The position numbers and the translations under genes were made by a program. From the NCBI GenBank assembly GCA_965223095.1, contig OZ244979.1, forward strand, positions 3,410,001-3,474,000: 64,000 nucleotides of DNA, given 5' to 3'. Source of the stretch: J054 sp965223095. Its GTDB lineage: Bacteria; Pseudomonadota; Gammaproteobacteria; Steroidobacterales; GCA-2729495. Of the stretch, positions 36,577-45,643 are shown in pieces (the stretch's first letter is position 1; each line of letters opens with the position of its first letter). The notes under the pieces are model-generated. The model was not told the origin of the DNA. It searched no databases and saw only the letters and a list, made by a program, of their open reading frames with translations.

Positions 36577-37856
36577 TGCCAGCCTGGTTGATCTTCGTCG
36601 GCACTCTGCTGTTAGTGACATCGACCGCTAACGCGAATTCCAAACGGCATCAGTTAACAGGCGGTATCGATCTAGCGCTCATCGGCGCGGACAGCACTGA
36701 AACATCCTGGTTATACGGCGGCAGCGGCAAACTCCGTTTCGACGAGCAACACGATAGGATAAAATTCAGCCGCGCGTTTCTAGAGTATCGCGGCCAGCTC
36801 ACGCGCAGCTTGTTCGCGCATGCCACCCTCAATGCCCATGATCACATTGAAGAGAAAATTGATATCACCGAAGCCCTCCTCGAGTGGCGACCCATACCGA
36901 AATCCGCGTGGCGCCTGCGTAGCCGCCTTGGTTTCTTTTACCCGCGGCTATCACTGGAAAACTCAGCCGCCGGCTGGAGTAATCGCTACGCACTGTCGTC
37001 ATCGGTCATTAACACCTGGATCGGTGAAGAGCTGCGTACGTTGGGATTCGAGGCCCGCTTGACCCGGGACCTGCCACGCTGGCCTGAGCACCAGTTTTCC
37101 ATAGAGGGCGCACTCTATTATGGTAATGACCCCACCGGCGCCCTACTGGCATGGCGCGGATGGTCCGCCCACGACCGCCAAACCGGTATCAGCGGGCGCA
37201 TCCCATTGCCACAGGTGTCAGCCATCGAAGCCTGGGCACCATCGGGTAACCCGCCGCCGAACTTCAAACCCTTCAAAGAAGTGGATCACAAGCCCGGCTA
37301 CTACGCCGGTGCCGAATGGCGGTGGCGCCAGCGCTTTATGCTTCGCTATCAGCACTATGACAATCACGCCGACCCGGAAGCAATTTCAGGCAATGACGCA
37401 GCCTGGGAAACCGATTTCCATCACCTGGGCGCACAAGTATCACTGCCGCTGAAATTTGGTCTCTTGGGACAGTGGATAAAGGGCAGCACCGTCACCGGAC
37501 CTGACCTTGGGCCTTGGCGCGTACAGGACCTAGATTTTCAATCTCATTTCATATTGTTGACGCGAAAATTTGCTCAGCATCGCGTGAGCAGCCGTTACGA
37601 ATGGTTCGATCTGCAACCCTTCAATGACCCAATTGGCATTACCAATCAAGACAAGGGCAATGCACTGGCCATAGCCTGGCTCTATGCGCCGATGAAACAA
37701 CTGCAAATTGGTGCGGAATACCTGCAGATCGCCAGCGATCGCTGCCGCGACAACCTGTGTTTTTGGGTTTTCCAAGGACAGTCACGAAGTACCCGGGAAA
37801 CGCAGATTCAACTTAGTCTGCGGTGGTTTTTCTTGGGTAAAGCACCTGGCTTTTAG
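36576..37856 (+). CDS. Putative outer-membrane beta-barrel protein
   Basis: The 426-aa product has a signal peptide (LIFVGTLLLVTSTANA) and then a long series of alternating amphipathic strands rich in Trp, Tyr and Arg, with no membrane helix. It ends in phenylalanine (LRWFFLGKAPGF), the usual last residue of Omp85-inserted barrels. It overlaps the cupredoxin-like gene by one base, so the two are an operon. It may be a porin-like partner for that protein. No specific family was recognised. Confidence 0.7.
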   Translation: MPAWLIFVGTLLLVTSTANANSKRHQLTGGIDLALIGADSTETSWLYGGSGKLRFDEQHDRIKFSRAFLEYRGQLTRSLFAHATLNAHDHIEEKIDITEALLEWRPIPKSAWRLRSRLGFFYPRLSLENSAAGWSNRYALSSSVINTWIGEELRTLGFEARLTRDLPRWPEHQFSIEGALYYGNDPTGALLAWRGWSAHDRQTGISGRIPLPQVSAIEAWAPSGNPPPNFKPFKEVDHKPGYYAGAEWRWRQRFMLRYQHYDNHADPEAISGNDAAWETDFHHLGAQVSLPLKFGLLGQWIKGSTVTGPDLGPWRVQDLDFQSHFILLTRKFAQHRVSSRYEWFDLQPFNDPIGITNQDKGNALAIAWLYAPMKQLQIGAEYLQIASDRCRDNLCFWVFQGQSRSTRETQIQLSLRWFFLGKAPGF

Positions 37857-38009
37857 AAAAAATAGGGACAGCGGCCCTAACCGCTACACCTCGGACCGCT
37901 GATTGAAAGCCCAAGTATTCCGTCAGGCTTGCAAGCTTTCGCCTGACCGCCTTAGTTCCGTTTGTTCTGAGTGGCGGCGCTCCGCCGGTAAATGCTCGGA
38001 AATTTTGGT

Positions 38010-38523
38010 CACCGCCGCTCGTCGCCCTCCCCACCAGTTGGATCGCTGCGCGCTCCAACTAGTGGACCCGGGTCGAACCGAAGGCTTCTCACCAAGGCCT
38101 CCCTCTCCGCCATACACAAACGGCCCGAGCGAACAGTTAGCTTGGCGGTTGCTTAGCGCGCGGGATTGATGACCTGCTCCGCAGGTCACCCTGCGGGCTT
38201 CGCGGCTGCGCCGCTCGTCGCCCTCCCCACTAGTTGGATCGCTGCGCGCTCCAGCTGGTGGACCCGGGTCGAACCGAAGGCTTCTCATCAAAGCCTCCCT
38301 CTCCGCCACATAGTCAAACGGCCCGTGCGAACAGTTAGCTTGGCGGTTGCTTAGCGCGCGGGATTGATGACCTGCTCCGCAGGTCACCCTGCGGGCTTCG
38401 CGGCTGCGCCGCTCGTCGCCCTCCCCACCAGTTGGATCGCTGCGCGCTCCAGCTAGTGGACCCGGGTCGAACCGAAGGGTTCTCATCAAAGCCTCCCTCT
38501 CCGCCACATAGTCAAACGGCCCC
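38010..38523. repeat. Three tandem copies of a ~197-bp repeat carrying the tRNA-Ser 3' end sequence
   Basis: The same segment starts at about 38,017, 38,213 and 38,411, giving periods of 196 and 198 bases. Each copy holds CCTCCCTCTCCGCCA (38098, 38294, 38492), identical to the last 15 bases of the neighbouring tRNA-Ser but in inverted orientation to that gene. Copies two and three are nearly identical and the first is more diverged. The minus strand is open for 194 codons across the array; I consider this a by-product. It is comparable in kind to the tyrT repeats of E. coli that contain tRNA 3' ends. Confidence 0.85.
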
Positions 38524-38559
38524 TACTGGGGCCGTTTGACTATGTGGCGGAGAGGGAGG
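38492..38559. repeat. Perfect 32-bp inverted repeat (4-base loop) that includes the tRNA-Ser 3' end
   Basis: The left arm 38492-38523 and right arm 38528-38559 are perfectly complementary, with loop TACT. The right arm contains the last 15 bases of the tRNA, including CCA. The nascent minus-strand transcript can fold the tRNA 3' end onto the downstream repeat copy. There is no T-run after it, so it is not an ordinary terminator, though the strong inner stem GTCAAACGGCCCC could act as a processing or stability element. Confidence 0.85.
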
Positions 38560-38635
38560 GATTCGAACCCTCGAAGGGCTTTTAACCCTTACTCCCTTAG
38601 CAGGGGAGCGCTTTCGACCACTCAGCCACCTCTCC
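38545..38635 (-). tRNA. serX: tRNA-Ser (anticodon GCU)
   Basis: The 91-nt gene, read on the minus strand, has a 7-bp acceptor stem GGAGAGG/CCTCTCC, discriminator G and encoded CCA. The anticodon stem CTCCC/GGGAG encloses the loop CTGCTAA, giving GCT. A long variable arm (AAGGG/CCCTT type) and the T-loop GTTCGAATC identify a type II serine tRNA. It lies downstream of csrA on the same strand, the standard position in gammaproteobacteria. Confidence 0.97.
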
Positions 38636-38759
38636 ATCTGTGATCAATCCCGTTTGAGACTGGGATTGTTATCGCGAGACGGCAGAGCTTGCCGTCGGGC
38701 GGCGCTTACCTTAACTGATTCGCTGGGCGGACCAAAGCCCAAGGACCAGAATTTACCGT

Positions 38760-38972
38760 TTATTCGTTCACGGCTTCGGGCAGATCGTGGTCGCCGGCAC
38801 CGTTCTGCTTCTCGCGGCAGATGCGCTCGTAGATTTCTTCTCGATGAACGGCGATTTCTTTCGGGGCTTTTACGCCCAAGCGAACTTGATTGCCTTTGAC
38901 GCCCAGTACGGTGACGTCTACTTCATTGCCGATGATGACGGTTTCACCAACTCGCCTCGTCAGAATGAGCAT
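38760..38972 (-). CDS. csrA: Carbon storage regulator, mRNA-binding translational regulator
   Basis: The 70-aa product begins MLILTRRVGETVIIGNEV and contains the conserved GVKAPKEIAVHREEIY. The RNA-binding residues of the first strand (LTRR) and the GVKAPK/VHREEIY surface are intact. It binds GGA motifs in 5' leaders to repress or stabilise mRNAs. The C-terminal tail is longer than the E. coli protein by about nine residues. It lies between alaS and tRNA-Ser on one strand, as in relatives; lysC, which often intervenes, is absent. Confidence 0.97.
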   Translation of the reverse strand: MLILTRRVGETVIIGNEVDVTVLGVKGNQVRLGVKAPKEIAVHREEIYERICREKQNGAGDHDLPEAVNE

Positions 38973-39238
38973 GCCCTTCCCCCTAGTTTTTTTCTTTTTT
39001 TACTGCGCGCCGAATATGGGCGCCTCCCAAGCTGGCCGTTTCTAGTCGCCCCACACAAGCGTCACTGCTAAAGCGGCGGGACAAAAGACGGTGGAAGGTA
39101 ATCAGTCTGGGCCTTTCTGGGGCGTGGGCTGCAGCTCTTCCTAAGCCGCTTGGGTGTTTGGGATCATACCGCAGCGCGGCGCAGCATTGCTAGCAAGAAC
39201 GCGATGAATTTAGAAAAAGAAACTTTTAAAACAGCCGC

Positions 39239-41860
39239 TTATGAGCCCTTGTCCGCAGATTGGTTGAGTCTTTCGCTGATCCAGTCCGGCACCGAAGCCA
39301 GGGCGGCATCCAAAGCGGCGGGATTGTTGCCGCCGGCTTGGGCGAAATCGGGCCGGCCACCGCCCTTGCCGCCGACCTGCGCCGCCACGGCGTTCACTAA
39401 GTCGCCAGCCCGCACGCGTTTGGTTAAATCTTTGCTGACGCCCGCGGCCAAACGCACCTTGCCGTCTTGGGTTGCGCAAGCCAAGACGACGGCCGCCGGG
39501 CCGAGCTTAGCCTTGAGCCCATCCAAGGTTGCCCGCAAAGTCTTCGCATCCAGGTCGTCGGCTACCCGTCGCGCCAGGACATTGATGCCGCCCAGTTGCA
39601 AAGCTTCGCTAGATAGATCACCCGCGCCGGCCATTTTTGACTTGAGCTGCTGCAATTCTTTTTCTAGCTGGCGGTTACGTTCCAGACCCTGTTGAATACG
39701 ACTTTCTAAATCGGTTCGACCTCCTTTGACCAAAGCCGTCAACCGACTCAGCAATTCATCGGCGGCTTCGACGACCTCAAGAGCACGGTCGCCCGTGGCG
39801 GCTTCAATGCGCCGCACACCCGACGCGATACCGGATTCTGAAATGATCTTGAAAAGACCGATGTCCCCCGCGCGCTGAACATGCGTACCCCCGCAAAGCT
39901 CCACGGAAGAGTCACCCAGGCGCAGGACCCGCACCTGGTCCCCGTACTTTTCTCCAAACAGCGCCATGGCCCCGGCGGCGAGGGCATCGTCGTAGGACAT
40001 CAGCAGGGTTTCCGCAGCGGCGTTGCGCCGAATTTCGGCATTAACGCGCCGCTCCACGGCCCTTAGTTCCGCACTGGTCATGGGCTCGTAGTGGGAAAAA
40101 TCGAAGCGCAAACGATCCGGCGCAACCAAGGAACCCTTTTGCGTCACGTGACTGCCCAATTCGACCCGCAAGGCAGAGTGCAGCAGATGTGTTGCGGAGT
40201 GATTGAGGGCCGTCGCCGCACGGCTGTCGGCGTCGACTTTGGCCGTCACGTCGACATCCTGACGAAAGCGACCGCTAGAACATTGACCCAGATGGACATG
40301 CGCTGAACCATTCTTAATGGTGTCGCTCACCTTAAAAGTGCTGCCATCCGCGGCGTGTATCTCGCCCACATCGCCCACTTGCCCGCCACTTTCCGCATAA
40401 AACGGCGTTTGATCCAAGACCAAGGCGCCGGCCTCTCCCGCGGACAGCGAGTCAGCCAGCTGCTGGTCTTTAATCACCGCCGTCACGCGCGCCTCACGCG
40501 CGAGTGCTTCATAGCCGGTAAAGCGCGTGCCGGCGGAAAGTTGCAGGCCGGAATCCTCGGCCATGGAAAACTTTTGCGCCGCCCGCGCACGCTCACGCTG
40601 GCCTCGCATGGCCGCCTCGAAACCAGACCGGTCAAGCTGCAAATTGCGCGCCCGCGCCACATCAGCCGTTAAATCGATGGGGAATCCGTAAGTATCGTAA
40701 AGCTTAAAAACAAGATCACCCGGCAAGGTATCTCCAGAAAGCTCATCAAAGGATTGTTCAAGAATACGCATGCCCTGGGCCAAGGTCTCAGCAAAGCGAT
40801 CTTCTTCAGTGCGCAACACTTTTTTCACATGGCCTTGCGCCTGCGCAAGCTCCGGATAAGCATCGCCCATTTCTCGCACCAAAGGACTGACCAAGGCATG
40901 AAAAAACGGCTCTTGCACGCCGAGTTCGTAGCCGTGCCGCAGGGCCCGACGAATTATTCGCCGCAATACATAACCGCGACCTTCGTTGCCCGGCAATACC
41001 CCGTCGGTAACTAAGAACGCACAAGCGCGGATGTGATCGGCGATCACGCGCAGGGACGGGGCATCACGATCCGTGGCTGTTACTTGCGTCGCGACATCAT
41101 CGATAAGGCGCCGGAACAAGTCGATGTCATAGTTGCTGTGTACCGATTGCATAACCGCGGCGATGCGCTCCAAGCCCATACCGGTGTCCACCGACGGCTT
41201 GGGCAGATCAGTCAGCTGACCATCGGCCGACCGGTCGAATTGCATGAACACCAAATTCCAGATTTCTACGTAGCGATCGCCGTCTTCATCGGGCGAGCCC
41301 GGCGGTCCACCGGGAATACCTTCACCGTGATCGTAAAAAATCTCGGTACAAGGGCCACAGGGCCCAGTGTCACCCATGGACCAAAAATTGTCCTTCTCTC
41401 CCAAGCGGCCAAAGCGCTGCGGATCAACGCCAATCTCGTGCAACCAAATGTCCGCGGCTTCGTCATCGTCTTGGTACACCGTGACCCAAAGGCGCTCGGG
41501 AGAAATGGCCAATTCCTCGGTGATGAATTGCCAAGCGAAACGAATGGCATCTTGCTTGAAGTAATCACCGAAACTAAAATTACCCAGCATTTCGAAGAAG
41601 GTGTGATGACGGGCGGTGTAGCCTACGTTCTCCAAGTCGTTATGCTTGCCGCCAGCGCGCACACAACGCTGGGAACTCGCCGCGCGCGAGTAGTCGCGTG
41701 AGTCCTTACCGAGAAAAACGTCCTTAAACTGCACCATGCCGGCATTGGTAAACAACAAGGTCGGATCATTAGCCGGCACCAGGGGCGAACTGGGCACGAG
41801 CCGATGCCCTTGGCTCGCGAAGTAGTCCAGGAATAGTTGTCGCAGTTCAGATGTGGTCAT
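39239..41860 (-). CDS. alaS: Alanine--tRNA ligase
   Basis: The 873-aa product has normal length. The class II catalytic core starts near the N-terminus with NAGMVQFKDVFLG and contains WSMGDTGPCGPCTEIFYDHG. The editing domain zinc motif is NHSATHLLHSALR with CGGTHVQRAGDIG, followed by a coiled coil (LERNRQLEKELQQLKSK) and the C-Ala domain ending VGGKGGGRPDFAQAGG. It charges tRNA-Ala and clears mischarged Ser/Gly. It follows recX by 16 bases on the same strand, forming recA-recX-alaS. Confidence 0.98.
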   Translation of the reverse strand: MTTSELRQLFLDYFASQGHRLVPSSPLVPANDPTLLFTNAGMVQFKDVFLGKDSRDYSRAASSQRCVRAGGKHNDLENVGYTARHHTFFEMLGNFSFGDYFKQDAIRFAWQFITEELAISPERLWVTVYQDDDEAADIWLHEIGVDPQRFGRLGEKDNFWSMGDTGPCGPCTEIFYDHGEGIPGGPPGSPDEDGDRYVEIWNLVFMQFDRSADGQLTDLPKPSVDTGMGLERIAAVMQSVHSNYDIDLFRRLIDDVATQVTATDRDAPSLRVIADHIRACAFLVTDGVLPGNEGRGYVLRRIIRRALRHGYELGVQEPFFHALVSPLVREMGDAYPELAQAQGHVKKVLRTEEDRFAETLAQGMRILEQSFDELSGDTLPGDLVFKLYDTYGFPIDLTADVARARNLQLDRSGFEAAMRGQRERARAAQKFSMAEDSGLQLSAGTRFTGYEALAREARVTAVIKDQQLADSLSAGEAGALVLDQTPFYAESGGQVGDVGEIHAADGSTFKVSDTIKNGSAHVHLGQCSSGRFRQDVDVTAKVDADSRAATALNHSATHLLHSALRVELGSHVTQKGSLVAPDRLRFDFSHYEPMTSAELRAVERRVNAEIRRNAAAETLLMSYDDALAAGAMALFGEKYGDQVRVLRLGDSSVELCGGTHVQRAGDIGLFKIISESGIASGVRRIEAATGDRALEVVEAADELLSRLTALVKGGRTDLESRIQQGLERNRQLEKELQQLKSKMAGAGDLSSEALQLGGINVLARRVADDLDAKTLRATLDGLKAKLGPAAVVLACATQDGKVRLAAGVSKDLTKRVRAGDLVNAVAAQVGGKGGGRPDFAQAGGNNPAALDAALASVPDWISERLNQSADKGS

Positions 41861-41876
41861 GACGGGGCAATGCTAC

Positions 41877-42335
41877 TCAGTCCAGCGCTTCAATGTCGCC
41901 CAGGGCATGACGAATCTGCTCGCTGGTAAAGCCCCGATACTGCAAAAAACGCGCCTGGCGGGCGCGCTCTTTGAAATCTTCAGGACCTTCGGTGCCAAAC
42001 TTCTTTTTTCGGGCAGCCCGGGCGGTCTCCTGCCAAGGATGCCCTGTTAGCGCATCTTCGGCCAGGGAAGAACTCACACCCCGTAACTCCAGCTCGCGAC
42101 GAATACGCACCGGACCCTGACCGCGACCGGCCCGATAAGTCACGAAGGACGAGGCAAATCGCGCATCGGATAGCAGCCCCTCGCCCTCCAAGGCTGCTAA
42201 GGTCACATCGATATCTTCGGCAGCAACCTCGCGTTGCTGGAGCTTGCGCCGCAATTCGTCCCGCGAATGCTCCCGAATCGCGAGTAGATCCATGGCCATT
42301 CGGCGCGGCGAACGCGGCTGCTTTTTCCCCGCCAT
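41877..42335 (-). CDS. recX: RecX, regulator of RecA
   Basis: The 152-aa product has the three helical repeats of RecX: AMDLLAIREHSRDELRRKL, then SDARFASSFVTYRAGRGQGPVRIRREL, and the C-terminal ARQARFLQYRGFTSEQIRHAL. It caps RecA filaments and inhibits recombinase activity. It lies 30 bases after recA and 16 before alaS, in the usual order. Identity rests on both sequence and context. Confidence 0.93.
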   Translation of the reverse strand: MAGKKQPRSPRRMAMDLLAIREHSRDELRRKLQQREVAAEDIDVTLAALEGEGLLSDARFASSFVTYRAGRGQGPVRIRRELELRGVSSSLAEDALTGHPWQETARAARKKKFGTEGPEDFKERARQARFLQYRGFTSEQIRHALGDIEALD

Positions 42336-42365
42336 CAGGATGGACTGGCCGACGGCGGCCTAGAC

Positions 42366-43415
42366 TTAGGCGACTTCGGCGTCGGAATCAGCCTCAGCGT
42401 CGGCACCCTCCTCAGTGGATACACTGTCTGGTAGCAAGCGGGCACGAACCTTGCCTTCAATCTCCGTGGCGATCTGCGGGTTATCCAACAGGAAGGTCCG
42501 GCTATTTTCTTTGCCCTGCCCGATGCGATCACCTTCGTAGCTATACCAAGCACCAGACTTGTCCACGATACTTTCGCGCACACCCATATCGATGATTTCG
42601 CCTTCGCGGGAAATGCCCTGCCCATAAAGAATCTCAAACTCCGCCATCTTAAAAGGCGGCGCCACCTTGTTCTTCACGACCTTGACACGGGTTTGGTTAC
42701 CGATGATCTCGTCACCCTTCTTAATGGCACCGATGCGCCGAATATCCAGCCGCACCGAAGAATAGAACTTCAGGGCATTACCACCAGTGGTGGTTTCAGG
42801 ACTGCCGAACATCACACCAATCTTCATGCGAATTTGGTTAATAAAGATAACGATCGTATTGGACCGTTTGATATTGCCCGTCAGTTTACGCAGAGCCTGG
42901 GACATCAGCCGCGCTTGCAAACCCACATGCGTGTCGCCCATTTCACCCTCGATTTCCGCCTTGGGCGTCAGTGCCGCCACGGAATCGACGACGATCACGT
43001 CCACCGCGCCCGAGCGCACCAACAGATCGGTAATTTCCAAGGCTTGTTCGCCGGTGTCGGGTTGCGACACCAGCAAGTCTTCAACATTGACGCCGAGCTT
43101 TTCGGCGTACACCGGATCCAAGGCATGCTCGGCATCCACAAAGGCCGCCGTACCCGCCGCTTTCTGACATTCCGCCACCACTTGCAGCGTCAGCGTCGTC
43201 TTACCCGACGACTCGGGGCCATAAATCTCCACCACGCGGCCTTTGGGTAAGCCGCCGATGCCCAAGGCCACATCCAACCCTAAGGAGCCGGTGGAAATGA
43301 CTTCCACATCCCGCGCCGCGCCGGCATCACCCATGCGCATGACAGAACCCTTGCCAAACTGCTTTTCAATTTGTCCCAGCGCCGCGGCTAGGGCTTTTTT
43401 GCGATTGTCATCCAT
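42366..43415 (-). CDS. recA: RecA recombinase
   Basis: The 349-aa product is a complete RecA. Walker A is YGPESSGKTTLTLQ near residue 65, the Walker B strand is VDVIVVDSVAALTPK, and the DNA-binding L2 loop is in FGSPETTTGGNALKFY; the MAW-type N-terminus MDDNRKKALAAALGQIEKQFG is standard. It promotes strand exchange and LexA cleavage. The C-terminal tail is acidic. I find no canonical CTG-N10-CAG LexA box in the 125-base upstream gap, which is unusual for recA. A GGGAGGA box lies upstream of the start. Confidence 0.98.
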   Translation of the reverse strand: MDDNRKKALAAALGQIEKQFGKGSVMRMGDAGAARDVEVISTGSLGLDVALGIGGLPKGRVVEIYGPESSGKTTLTLQVVAECQKAAGTAAFVDAEHALDPVYAEKLGVNVEDLLVSQPDTGEQALEITDLLVRSGAVDVIVVDSVAALTPKAEIEGEMGDTHVGLQARLMSQALRKLTGNIKRSNTIVIFINQIRMKIGVMFGSPETTTGGNALKFYSSVRLDIRRIGAIKKGDEIIGNQTRVKVVKNKVAPPFKMAEFEILYGQGISREGEIIDMGVRESIVDKSGAWYSYEGDRIGQGKENSRTFLLDNPQIATEIEGKVRARLLPDSVSTEEGADAEADSDAEVA

Positions 43416-43541
43416 GGTTAATGCTCACCGTGTGTTGAAGGTGGGAGGAAAGGCCTGAGCTTCGATTATTTCACAGATATCCGTCGCACACAGCCCGACA
43501 AAAACTTGAGCTTAACGTGGTTATGGCTCGTGGGATGAGCC

Positions 43542-44051
43542 CTAGGAAAATCGCTGCAGCACCACATACTCGCGCGTACCCAGCCGCGACTCCACCAAAA
43601 CGAAATCCCGCACGGGCCAGCTTACGGGCGGGAGTTGAGTCACCGGTGGTGCTCGCTGCACACCGCGACACAAGGTCACATGCGGACGAAACTTATGGCC
43701 AGGATTTGTACCGCCGATCATCCGCAAAGCAGCTTCTAGTTTCGCCCTTAAAGCTATGATTTTTTTGGGTGCTTGACTGGGGATCGCGCAATAAACTTTT
43801 GGCTTTGGCCAGTAGCTCAATTGATCGAAAACCAAATCTTCACAGACACCGGAGAGGCTGCGAGCGGCGCTAATAGTGTCATCCAGCTGCGTCGCCGGCA
43901 CGGCCCCGAGAAACGCCAAGGTAATGTGCAACTGCTTTGCGGGCTGTAGTCGACCACCGGCCGAGCGCACAGCTGCTCGGGTCGCCAGCCGCATCGCGCT
44001 CCTGGTCTTGTCGTCAGGCCACAAGGCAAAAAATAGACGGTGCTGCCCCAT
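43542..44051 (-). CDS. thpR: RNA 2',3'-cyclic phosphodiesterase
   Basis: The 169-aa product belongs to the 2H phosphoesterase superfamily: the two catalytic motifs H-x-T/S-L are HITLAFLGAV near residue 44 and HVTLCRGVQ near 125. The N-terminus RLFFALWPDD matches LigT/ThpR. It opens 2',3'-cyclic phosphates on RNA to 2'-phosphates. Its start lies four bases after the stop of pncC, so both belong to the minus-strand operon upstream of recA. Confidence 0.92.
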   Translation of the reverse strand: MGQHRLFFALWPDDKTRSAMRLATRAAVRSAGGRLQPAKQLHITLAFLGAVPATQLDDTISAARSLSGVCEDLVFDQLSYWPKPKVYCAIPSQAPKKIIALRAKLEAALRMIGGTNPGHKFRPHVTLCRGVQRAPPVTQLPPVSWPVRDFVLVESRLGTREYVVLQRFS

Positions 44052-44055
44052 TGGG

Positions 44056-44553
44056 CTACTGGCTAAGCAAGCGCTGGGACAAGCCCACTAAAGCCCGCTG
44101 CACCGCTTGGCGGCGAACCGCTTCGCGATCCCCAGCAAAGCACGCCGATTGCGCGCTGGCCGTTGCTGCCCGGGCCCAAGCAAACCAAACCGTACCCACG
44201 GGCTTTTCGTCACTGCCCCCATCCGGTCCGGCGATACCTGTGATGGCGACGGCCAAATCCGCCTCGGCGGCCTGCAATGCGCCGGTGGCCATGGCCAGGG
44301 CCACCGCCTGACTCACAGCCCCCGAATCAGCCAGCAAACTAGGCGAAACACCCAATTCATTCTGTTTCGCCGCGTTGCTATACGTCACATAGCCGCGATC
44401 AAACCATACCGAGCTCCCCGGCAGATCCGTCAGTACCTTAGCCAGCCAACCACCGGTGCAAGATTCCGCGGTCACCAACCGGCAGCCTCGCTGCAATGCC
44501 AGTTCGGCCAGTTCCGCGGCCAGGGTCTTGAGCTGCTCATCACTGGGCACCAT
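44056..44553 (-). CDS. pncC: CinA C-terminal type nicotinamide-nucleotide amidohydrolase
   Basis: The 165-aa product is a stand-alone CinA C-terminal domain. Its catalytic serine and companion residues lie in LVTAESCTGGWLAKVLTD, with VWFDRGYVTYSNAAK and the conserved GIAGPDGGSDEKPVGTVWFA. It deamidates NMN in NAD recycling. Its start lies inside the 3' end of the upstream glycosyltransferase gene (14-base overlap). A stand-alone pncC upstream of recA is the classical arrangement. Confidence 0.95.
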   Translation of the reverse strand: MVPSDEQLKTLAAELAELALQRGCRLVTAESCTGGWLAKVLTDLPGSSVWFDRGYVTYSNAAKQNELGVSPSLLADSGAVSQAVALAMATGALQAAEADLAVAITGIAGPDGGSDEKPVGTVWFAWARAATASAQSACFAGDREAVRRQAVQRALVGLSQRLLSQ

Positions 44554-45643
44554 GACGAATCTCCCCTAATACTTCTTGGTAGACCGCTAGATTGCCGGCC
44601 AGCATCGCCTCAAGGGAAAAATTCTCGGCGACATGCGCGCGGGCGCCGGCGGAAAGCCTCGTACGAAACGCCGCCTGCCGCAGCACCTGCTGGGACGCAT
44701 CAATCAAAGCCTGCAAATCGTCTATGGGCACCAGCAATCCAGACTCTCCATGGGCCACGGCTTCACTCACACCGGCAATGCGAAACGCGACCACCGGCAC
44801 ACCCGCCGCCTGCGCTTCTAACAGCGCGACCCCGAGACCTTCGCGTCGCGCTGGATGTAACAATAGATCTAGATACCCAATAAATTTAATTAAATCAGGT
44901 TTATAGCCAGGAAAGCTAATGATTTCATTTAATTCGTTCTCGGCCACTTGTGCACGCAGTTGCGCTTCCAGCTCGCCACGACCAAACAAGATCAGCCGAA
45001 ACTTCGGCACCACGCGCCGCAGTTTCTGCACTAGGGGAACGAGATGCGCCAGACCCTTGCGAGGAATTAATTGCGCCACCACGCCAACCACCAAGTCATC
45101 CGCCGCCAGGGAAAACTCGTCTCTAAACCGCGCCTGGGTCCAAGTCGGTTGGCAAGACTCGACATCCACAGCGCTAACCACCCGGCGCAATTTGCCTGCA
45201 GGCACGCCCGCGGCGCGCAGCACCGCCTCAATACCGGCGGAAATCGCAACCACCCGGTGGCAAAGCGAATAGCGCAGGCGCCCAAGCCCCGGTAGATCCG
45301 GGTTATCGACCCGCCGCGACAGCACCACGGGATACCCCGCGGATCGCGCGGCGAGCAGACCCCAGGTATCGGCACCGCGACGACTGTGAATGTGGATCAA
45401 ATCGGGTCGTACCGCTCGACTTATCTTTTTAAACGTCGGCCAAAGACGCACATCCAAATCGCCCGCGGCTCGCAATGGGCGCACATCGACACCGCGGGCG
45501 CGGCCCGCCTGTTCGACCTCGCTGTCCGCGAGACAAGCCAGGGTGCTGCGGCAACCCGCCGCCGGCAAGCCGGCGGCCAGTTCAATCGCCTGGCGGGCGC
45601 CGCCATAAAGATGCCTACCCGTTTCAAGGTGCAAAACATGCAT
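44540..45643 (-). CDS. Glycosyltransferase family 4-like protein
   Basis: The 367-aa product has GT-B architecture: an N-terminal domain with HLETGRHLYGGARQAIELA and IHIHSRRGADTWG, and a C-terminal domain with VGVVAQLIPRKGLAHLV, LILFGRGELEAQLR, then the donor-binding HPARREGLGVALLEAQAAG. It transfers a nucleotide-activated hexose, probably into LPS or exopolysaccharide. It is the first gene of the operon running through pncC and thpR toward recA and diverges from mutS across about 280 bases with no other gene. Confidence 0.87.
   Translation of the reverse strand: MHVLHLETGRHLYGGARQAIELAAGLPAAGCRSTLACLADSEVEQAGRARGVDVRPLRAAGDLDVRLWPTFKKISRAVRPDLIHIHSRRGADTWGLLAARSAGYPVVLSRRVDNPDLPGLGRLRYSLCHRVVAISAGIEAVLRAAGVPAGKLRRVVSAVDVESCQPTWTQARFRDEFSLAADDLVVGVVAQLIPRKGLAHLVPLVQKLRRVVPKFRLILFGRGELEAQLRAQVAENELNEIISFPGYKPDLIKFIGYLDLLLHPARREGLGVALLEAQAAGVPVVAFRIAGVSEAVAHGESGLLVPIDDLQALIDASQQVLRQAAFRTRLSAGARAHVAENFSLEAMLAGNLAVYQEVLGEIRHGAQ

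Noticed and set aside
37923..38507. 194-codon minus-strand frame across the tandem repeats
   Set aside because: It is simply the translation of the repeat unit, with repeated arginine-rich peptides like those produced whenever tRNA-flanking repeats are translated.
38010..38523. CRISPR array
   Set aside because: The repeats are tandem, near 197 bases, contain tRNA 3'-end sequence and have no regularly spaced unique spacers or cas genes.
38010..38559. att sites of an integrative element at the tRNA
   Set aside because: Copies of the tRNA end are inverted relative to the tRNA and tandem, not a direct repeat bracketing an integrase-bearing element.
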